The notes below the pieces were generated by a model that saw nothing but the letters and a program-made list of their open reading frames with translations, did no database searches and was not told where the DNA came from. Positions 6,591 through 10,603 of a DNA stretch of 10,603 nt are shown one piece after another (the first letter of the stretch is position 1; the number at the start of each line of letters is the position of its first letter). Source of the DNA: JBQTKD01 sp052389435 (lineage in GTDB: Bacteria; Actinomycetota; Actinomycetes; Sporichthyales; Sporichthyaceae); NCBI GenBank assembly GCA_052389435.1, contig JBQTIB010000165.1, positions 1 through 10,603 of the forward strand, in the 5' to 3' direction. The translations under genes were made by a program, and so were the position numbers.

Positions 6591-7773
6591 GAGCCGCCGT
6601 CGCGTTCGGCGCCGCCGTTGGCCTGCTCGGCGTGGGCGGCTCCTCGAGCGCGGCGCCGGCCGAGCCGCGGGGAACGCTGCAGGTGTGCCCGATCAACCTG
6701 ACGCCGGCCGACGCGCACCGCGCCTGGGCCGAGGGGCCGTCGGCCCGCGCGGGGGAGTTTCGGACAGGCTGCGTGACGTGGAGGGTCCGGCCGGGCAGCT
6801 ACCGGGTCGGGGTCTCGCTGGGCGAGGACCCGACCGCCGGTGGCGCGTGCGACGACCGGAAGTACCGCATCCAGGCCATGGGCGTCGCCCGGCCCGGGCT
6901 CTATCTCGACCGGGGTGCCGGTCTCGCCACCTCTGCCTCCGTAGCGGGGGGCGAGACCACCCGGGTCGAGGGCCCGTTCACCGACACGTGCACGCACGGC
7001 AGCCCGATCGTCCACACCCGCACGGATTTGAGAGTCCGTCAGATCGCCGCCGCGAAGCAGAGCGACGCGGCGCGGGACGCAGTCGGCGGCGGCACGCTCG
7101 AGCTGTGCCTGGACGACACGACGTACATGTCGGCCGACGGACCGGTGGCTCGGTCGTGGTTCCCCGCGGGCGAGGACGCCGGGGTGTCCTGCCGAAGCTG
7201 GGTCGTCCCCGCCGGTTGGTACGACGTCGCCCTCGGCGAGGACACCGACGGTCTGTGCGGCGCGGGCGGTCCAGTCCTGCGGAACGGGCGCCAGATCCGC
7301 GCCGCCGGCAGCGGGGCGTGGGTCGCCTCGGGCGAACGCACCACGATTCGATGGGAGCGCACGTGCGCCGACGAGGGATAGTCGCGCTCGCGGCGTTCGC
7401 GTTCGGCGCCGCCGTCGTGCCGGTCGCGGTGGCGCAGGACCGCGCCGGCACCGGCGAACTGAAGCTCTGCGCCGTCGGCGGCGTCGCGTACGGCGGGTTC
7501 TGGGCCGACGGCCCCTCAGCCTTCGACGCGCCGCTGACCGAGGCCGGCTGCGTGGTCCGCGCCGTGGAGCCGGGTCCGTACCGCATCGGAATCGAACTCA
7601 CGTCGTTCCAGCGCCCCTGCGGCTACGGAACGGACGCCGTCGACAAGGCGACCCTCGAGCGTCCCGGCCTGTTCCGCACGCTCACGGCGGGTCGGCTTTC
7701 GGCGAGGGAGTTCGAGGTCACCGTCGCCTCGGGAAAGCCCACCAGGGTCACCTACCAGCTCCAGGACTCCTGC
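6276..7773 (+). repeat. Four diverged copies of a four-cysteine domain across three genes
   Basis: Units at about 6276-6584, 6671-6991, 7091-7366 and 7453-7773 share the order G(T/E)Lx(L/V)C, A(D/E)GP, C, (V/L)xPxxxY(R/E/D)(V/I), C, and a closing C. The first-to-second cysteine spacing is 28, 28, 28 and 27 residues; second to third is 21, 26, 22 and 23; third to fourth is 49, 47, 36 and 51. Sequence identity is otherwise low, so the duplications are old. Confidence 0.75.
6587..7381 (+). CDS. Exported protein 2 with two tandem four-cysteine domains (unknown family)
   Basis: This 264-residue protein has a typical cleavable signal peptide (MRAAVAFGAAVGLLGVGG, then SSSAAPA, cleavage near residue 23-25). 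Unit 2a has C34, C62, C88 and C135; unit 2b has C174, C202, C224 and C260. Each starts GTLQVC or GTLELC and contains AEGPSAR or ADGPVAR, followed by RPGSYRVGV or VPAGWYDVAL. A polar linker (about 137-166) joins them and resembles the pre-domain stretch of protein 1 (QSDAARDAVGGG against ESDRLAANSVSGGG), so the linker was duplicated with the domain. The GTG at 6587 overlaps the previous TGA in GTGA, indicating translational coupling. An in-frame GTG at 6581 is a less likely start. The closing cysteine is four residues from the C-terminus. No known family is recognised. Confidence 0.8.
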   Translation: MRAAVAFGAAVGLLGVGGSSSAAPAEPRGTLQVCPINLTPADAHRAWAEGPSARAGEFRTGCVTWRVRPGSYRVGVSLGEDPTAGGACDDRKYRIQAMGVARPGLYLDRGAGLATSASVAGGETTRVEGPFTDTCTHGSPIVHTRTDLRVRQIAAAKQSDAARDAVGGGTLELCLDDTTYMSADGPVARSWFPAGEDAGVSCRSWVVPAGWYDVALGEDTDGLCGAGGPVLRNGRQIRAAGSGAWVASGERTTIRWERTCADEG

Positions 7774-7788
7774 CTACCGGGGCGCTGA
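7363..7788 (+). CDS. Exported four-cysteine-domain protein 3 (unknown family)
   Basis: This 141-residue protein has a clear signal peptide (MRRRGIVALAAFAFGAAVVP then VAVAQ, cleavage after about residue 24). A single unit follows: GELKLC (C36), WADGPSAF (47-54), AGC (C63), VEPGPYRIGIEL (68-79), RPC (C86) and QDSC (C137). The start is GTG 7363, with GGGAG 5 nt upstream and a signal peptide beginning at that codon; it overlaps the end of protein 2 by 19 nt. An in-frame ATG at 7351 would add only four residues. As the last gene of the operon it is followed by a strong hairpin at 7810-7839. All mature cysteines belong to the shared pattern. The role is unknown; extracellular or envelope location is inferred from the signal peptide. 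Confidence 0.82.
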   Translation: MRRRGIVALAAFAFGAAVVPVAVAQDRAGTGELKLCAVGGVAYGGFWADGPSAFDAPLTEAGCVVRAVEPGPYRIGIELTSFQRPCGYGTDAVDKATLERPGLFRTLTAGRLSAREFEVTVASGKPTRVTYQLQDSCLPGR

Positions 7789-7809
7789 ATCTCATCGTCG
7801 GCAGGGTTT

Positions 7810-7839
7810 CGCGCCCTTCCACTCGCCGCGAAGGGCGCG
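7810..7839. terminator. Bidirectional hairpin terminator between convergent exported-protein genes
   Basis: A perfect 10-bp stem CGCGCCCTTC (7810-7819) / GAAGGGCGCG (7830-7839) with a 10-nt loop lies in the 70-bp gap between the stop of exported protein 3 (+) and the stop of the DUF6636-like gene (-). There is no T-run on either side, as is common in high-GC actinobacteria. Position and symmetry support shared termination. Confidence 0.6.
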
Positions 7840-7858
7840 CCAGGCTGCCTTAGTTGGG

Positions 7859-8266
7859 TCAGAAGGTCTTGGTGGACTTCTTCCCGATGTGGAAGCCGTG
7901 GCCGTCGAGGTTGAAGCAGGTGATCGTGCCGCTCCCGAGCCTGCACTGGACGCCGTTGCGTCGCCAGGTGTCTCCGCTGTCGAGCTTCTTCGGCTCGCTG
8001 TCGTAGCCGGGGTAGTCGCTGACGCGCACCCGCTTCGCCTTGCCCCGCTTGCCGAGCTCGACGACCTTGTCGGAGTCGGAGGAGTACGCGCGGCCCTTGC
8101 AGTGGACGGCTTCCCGCTGCTTGAGGGCGTAGCAGGAGATCTTCTTGTTCTGCGACTCGACGATGCGCGACCGGATCGTCTCGCCGTTCGGCACTTCGGC
8201 CGCCTGCGCCGCCGAGCCGGGCAGGATCGCCGCGAACATGAGCCCCACACCGAGCACCGTCTTCAT
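7859..8266 (-). CDS. Exported DUF6636-like protein
   Basis: This 135-residue protein has a signal peptide (MKTVLGVGLMFAAILPGSAA, cleavage after QA at about residue 23). The mature part holds four cysteines in two pairs: KISCYAL...EAVHCKGRA (C45, C56) and GVQCRLGSGTITCFNLDGHG (C108, C117), followed by FHIGKKS. The pairing of I-x-C, V-x-C, a G-D-x-W turn and a GVxC...TC(x)NxxGHGF ending matches actinobacterial secreted DUF6636-type proteins as I know them. No enzyme activity is assigned to that family. The charge is basic (many K/R). ATG 8266 is fixed by the signal peptide and by a TAGCTT box 7 nt upstream; the frame is open to 8353 but that extension is not signal-like. It is convergent with the four-cysteine operon. 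Confidence 0.82.
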   Translation of the reverse strand: MKTVLGVGLMFAAILPGSAAQAAEVPNGETIRSRIVESQNKKISCYALKQREAVHCKGRAYSSDSDKVVELGKRGKAKRVRVSDYPGYDSEPKKLDSGDTWRRNGVQCRLGSGTITCFNLDGHGFHIGKKSTKTF

Positions 8267-8273
8267 GCGGGTG

Positions 8274-8301
8274 AAGCTAAACGCAATCCCCTTGCTCCCA
8301 A
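8274..8301 (-). promoter_or_regulatory. Candidate promoter TTGGGA-16-TAGCTT for the DUF6636-like gene
   Basis: On the minus strand, TTGGGA (8296-8301) and TAGCTT (8274-8279) are 16 bp apart, and the -10 box ends 7 nt before ATG 8266. This is the most complete sigma-70-like promoter in the window and again predicts a leaderless message. Confidence 0.5.
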
Positions 8302-8389
8302 AGGGTTGCGACCGCAAGACGTGAGGAATTCCCAAGTCGAACAGGAGGGCCACGTCGGCGTCCGGCCGACGGCCACTTCGGCGAAGGTA

Positions 8390-8411
8390 GGCGCCTATCG
8401 ATAGGCGCCTG
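8390..8411. repeat. Perfect 22-bp palindrome, candidate terminator or operator
   Basis: AGGCGCCTATC (8390-8400) is followed directly by its exact reverse complement (8401-8411). Within it, AGGCGCCT occurs twice and is itself palindromic, flanking TATCGATA. As RNA it can fold a 9-bp stem with a TCGA loop. It lies 106 nt downstream of the E2 stop and about 90 bp upstream of the DUF6636-like promoter, both on the minus strand. It could end the dehydrogenase operon or bind a dimeric or tetrameric regulator. A second small inverted repeat (GTCGGC 8355-8360 / GCCGAC 8366-8371) is beside it. Confidence 0.65.
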
Positions 8412-8516
8412 GATCCGCCGGAGTGGACGCTCAGTCCATCCAGTGGAACCAGGCGAGAGCCAGGGCCTCGGGCGAGGCGACCAGCTCCAGAATCGTCGAC
8501 GGCTCCACGGCGCCCG

Positions 8517-10034
8517 TCAGAACAGCAGGGCGGCGGCCGGGTCCTCGAGAACGCTCGCGACGTCTACCAGGAACCGGCTGCCCGCCTCGCCGTCGACGAC
8601 GCGGTGGTCGAAGGACAGGCTCAGCGTGGTGACGTCGCGCGGCACGACGGCACCGTCCACCACCCACGGCATGGGACGGATGGCGCCGAAGGCGAGGATC
8701 GCGGACTCACCGGGGTTGATGATCGGGGTGCCGGCGTCGACGCCGAAGACGCCGACGTTGGTCAGCGTGATCGTGCCACCGGTCATGTCCGCGGGCGCCG
8801 TCTTGCCTTCGCGCGCGGTCGCGGTCAGTTCGCCGAGGGCCGCCGCCAACTGAGGCAGCGAGAGGTCGTCGGCGTCCTTGACGTTCGGCACCAGCAGGCC
8901 GCGCGGGGTGGCGGCGGCGATGCCGAGGTTCACGAAGTGCTTGTAGACGATCTCCCCGGACGCGGCGTCGAAGGTCGCGTTGACCTCCGGGGTCCGGCGC
9001 GCGGCCAGGCACATCGCCTTCGCGACGACGAGCAGCGGCGAGACCTTCAGGCCGGCCATCGCCTTGTGGGCGCGGAGGCGTTCGACGAACTCCATCGTGC
9101 GGCTGACGTCGACCGTGAGGAACTCGGTCACGTGCGGGGCGGTGAACGCCGAGGCCACCATGGCCTGCGCGGTCATCCGGCGCACGCCGCGGACGGCCAC
9201 GCGCTCGATGCGCGGGTCGTCGTGGGCCGCCGAGACGGGGTGCGCGGAGGCGGCGGCCACGTCGGCGCGGGTGATCGTGCCGCCCGGACCGGTGGCGTTG
9301 ACGCCGCGCAGGTCCACGCCGAGGTCGCGGGCCATCTTGCGTACCGGCGGCTTGGCGAGCACCGAGATCTTCGCCCCGCCGGTCTCCTCGAGGGGGATCG
9401 TGTGCGCCGGAACGGACTCGCCCGCGTAGGGCGCTTCGCGGGCCTCGATCAGGCGCCCGGCCTCCAGCCCGCCGTGACGCATGGGCTTGGCGTCCTCGCT
9501 GCCGAGGGGGCCGCCGGGCTCGTCCTCCTCGCGCGCGGCGGGGACGTGCTGGTGGGCGCCGCCGTCGTGCGGGGAGCGGCGCGGGCGCCGCTTCGCGGAG
9601 GTGGTGCGGGGGCCGTAGCCGACGAGGATCGCGGTGCGGCCGCCCGGAGCCTCGCCGCCGATCAGGCCCGCGGCGATCTCGGGCTCGCCGGCCTTGGCCT
9701 CGACGGTCTTCGGTGCGGTCGCGCCGCCCATCGCCTCGGCGACCGCGGCCGCCGGAGCGGCGGGTGCGGGCGCCGTGGCGGGCACGCTGCCCGGCTCGGT
9801 CTCGACGGTGATGATCGGAACACCGACGTCGACGACGTCCCCGACGGCGGCCAGCAACTCCACGACCTCGCCCTCGAACGGGCAGGGGAGTTCGACGGCG
9901 GCCTTCGCGGTCTCGATCTCGACGATGGTCTGATTGATCGTCACCTTGTCGCCGACGGAGACGAACCAGCGAAGGATCTCGCCGTCGGTCAGGCCCTCGC
10001 CGACGTCCGGAAGCTTGAACTGCCTGCGCGCCAT
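8517..10034 (-). CDS. 2-oxo acid dehydrogenase E2 (dihydrolipoamide acyltransferase)
   Basis: This 505-residue core subunit transfers the acyl group from the E1 product to CoA in a pyruvate or branched-chain 2-oxo acid dehydrogenase complex. One lipoyl domain spans residues 3-78 with the lipoylated K44 in EIETAKAAVE. A long Ala/Pro/charged linker (about 80-220) includes GGRTAILVGYGPR. The E1/E3-binding domain is at about 225-262 (AKPPVRKMARDLGVDL, GTITRADV). The catalytic domain (about 275-505) ends with SFDHRVVDGEAG, whose H477 and D481 form the acyltransferase site. ATG 10034 is set by GAAGGGA 6 nt upstream, which overlaps the end of the E1-beta gene. The single lipoyl domain and the E1-beta partner resemble actinobacterial branched-chain (bkd) complexes, but PDH use cannot be excluded, so no symbol is given. 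Confidence 0.95.
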   Translation of the reverse strand: MARRQFKLPDVGEGLTDGEILRWFVSVGDKVTINQTIVEIETAKAAVELPCPFEGEVVELLAAVGDVVDVGVPIITVETEPGSVPATAPAPAAPAAAVAEAMGGATAPKTVEAKAGEPEIAAGLIGGEAPGGRTAILVGYGPRTTSAKRRPRRSPHDGGAHQHVPAAREEDEPGGPLGSEDAKPMRHGGLEAGRLIEAREAPYAGESVPAHTIPLEETGGAKISVLAKPPVRKMARDLGVDLRGVNATGPGGTITRADVAAASAHPVSAAHDDPRIERVAVRGVRRMTAQAMVASAFTAPHVTEFLTVDVSRTMEFVERLRAHKAMAGLKVSPLLVVAKAMCLAARRTPEVNATFDAASGEIVYKHFVNLGIAAATPRGLLVPNVKDADDLSLPQLAAALGELTATAREGKTAPADMTGGTITLTNVGVFGVDAGTPIINPGESAILAFGAIRPMPWVVDGAVVPRDVTTLSLSFDHRVVDGEAGSRFLVDVASVLEDPAAALLF

Positions 10035-10045
10035 CTGACGTCCCT

Positions 10046-10603
10046 TCAGAAGGCCAGCGAACGGTCGACCGCGTCCAGGACGCGGTCTAGATCCGGAAGG
10101 TACTCCTCCTCCAGCCGCGACGGCGGGTACGGCGTGTCGAACCCGCCCACCCGCAGCGTCGGAGCCTCGAGGGAGTGGAAGCACGCCTCCTGCACCGCGG
10201 CGGCGATCTCGGCTCCGACACCGAGGTTGACCGGCGCCTCGTGCACGATTACCAACCGTCCGGTGCGGCGCACCGAGGCGAACAGCGTGTCGGTGTCCAG
10301 CGGCGAGATCGATCGCAGGTCGATGACCTCGAGGGAGTGGCCGTCCTCCGCCGCGGCGGCGGCGGAGTCCAGGCAGACCTTGACCATCGGGCCGTAGGCA
10401 ACGAGGGTCAGGTCGGTGCCCTCGCGGACGATCCGGGCCTGGTGCAGCGCCTCGGCGGGCGGGCCTGCGGAGAGGTCGAGTTCGGCCTTCTCCCTGTCAC
10501 GGCGCTTCGGCTCGAAGAATTTGATCGGTTCGTCGGAGGCGCTGGCCTGCTGTATCTTCGAGTAGGCGTCGACGGGGTTGTATAAGGCGCCGACCCGCAG
10601 GAG
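10046..10603 (-). CDS. 2-oxo acid dehydrogenase E1 component, beta subunit (partial, N-terminus outside window)
   Basis: This is the C-terminal 185 residues of an E1-beta subunit, the partner of E1-alpha in thiamine-diphosphate-dependent decarboxylation of a 2-oxo acid. Visible parts are the end of the pyrimidine-binding domain (DEPIKFFEPKRR) and the whole transketolase C-terminal domain (REGTDLTLVAYGPMVK, EVIDLRSISPLD, GRLVIVHEAPVNLGVGAEI, RVGGFDTPYPPSRLEEEYLP). The ATG at 10387 is internal; the frame runs unbroken to the window edge. The stop is 11 nt before the E2 start, so the two are one operon and probably coupled; E1-alpha is expected just beyond the right edge. Near the edge (10515-10585) the codons TTA, ATA and AAA are unusual for this GC-rich genome, and the residues fit the family less well there. 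Confidence 0.93.
   Translation of the reverse strand, partial: LLRVGALYNPVDAYSKIQQASASDEPIKFFEPKRRDREKAELDLSAGPPAEALHQARIVREGTDLTLVAYGPMVKVCLDSAAAAAEDGHSLEVIDLRSISPLDTDTLFASVRRTGRLVIVHEAPVNLGVGAEIAAAVQEACFHSLEAPTLRVGGFDTPYPPSRLEEEYLPDLDRVLDAVDRSLAF

Noticed and set aside
10046..10387. A complete small gene starting at ATG 10387
   Set aside because: The frame is open to the window edge, and the upstream residues (FFEPKRR, REGTDLTLVAYGP) are E1-beta; the methionine is internal.
8604..10397. Long plus-strand open frame antisense to E2 and E1-beta
   Set aside because: Arg/Gly/Asp/Val-rich shadow. Lipoyl, subunit-binding and catalytic motifs are all on the minus strand.

Overview
The window reads as a piece of a high-GC actinobacterial chromosome. 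The evidence is very high G+C with G/C-biased third positions, frequent GTG starts, an E1-beta/E2 2-oxo acid dehydrogenase pair in the actinobacterial style (single lipoyl domain), and several genes with a TAnnnT box 6-7 nt ahead of the start codon, the arrangement of leaderless transcripts common in Actinomycetota. I cannot name the genus. No IS element, integrase, tRNA, rRNA or CRISPR array is visible, and no stretch over about 300 bases lacks a gene.

Layout, left to right. (1) 1-187: GC-rich inverted-repeat array, then the leader of a TetR-family regulator (188-847, +). (2) A nitrilase-superfamily amidohydrolase (875-1645, -), convergent with the regulator. (3) A small stand-alone cyclic-nucleotide-binding-domain protein (1719-2150, +), tail to tail with a three-domain membrane protein (2147-4483, -): NhaA Na+/H+ antiporter, DsbA/thioredoxin-like domain with CPFC, and a second cyclic-nucleotide-binding-like domain. 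The two genes share a CTAG palindrome as their stop codons. (4) A DUF427 protein (4561-4851, +), convergent with a VOC/glyoxalase-fold protein (4889-5326, -), which is divergent from a RimJ/RimL-type acetyltransferase (5426-5995, +). (5) A tight three-gene operon of exported proteins (6075-6590, 6587-7381, 7363-7788, all +) that I do not recognise. They share one domain of about 100 residues with four cysteines, present 1+2+1 times. (6) A convergent exported DUF6636-like four-cysteine protein (7859-8266, -). (7) The 3' part of a 2-oxo acid dehydrogenase operon on the minus strand: E1-beta (10046 to beyond the right edge) followed 11 nt later by E2 (8517-10034), with a perfect 22-bp palindrome between E2 and the DUF6636-like gene.

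Most genes look like independent housekeeping or stress units. The places that deserve attention are the NhaA-thioredoxin-CNBD fusion facing a second CNBD protein, which suggests ion exchange sensing redox state and perhaps a nucleotide, and the tandem four-cysteine secreted family, which looks like a locally amplified, possibly undescribed extracellular domain.
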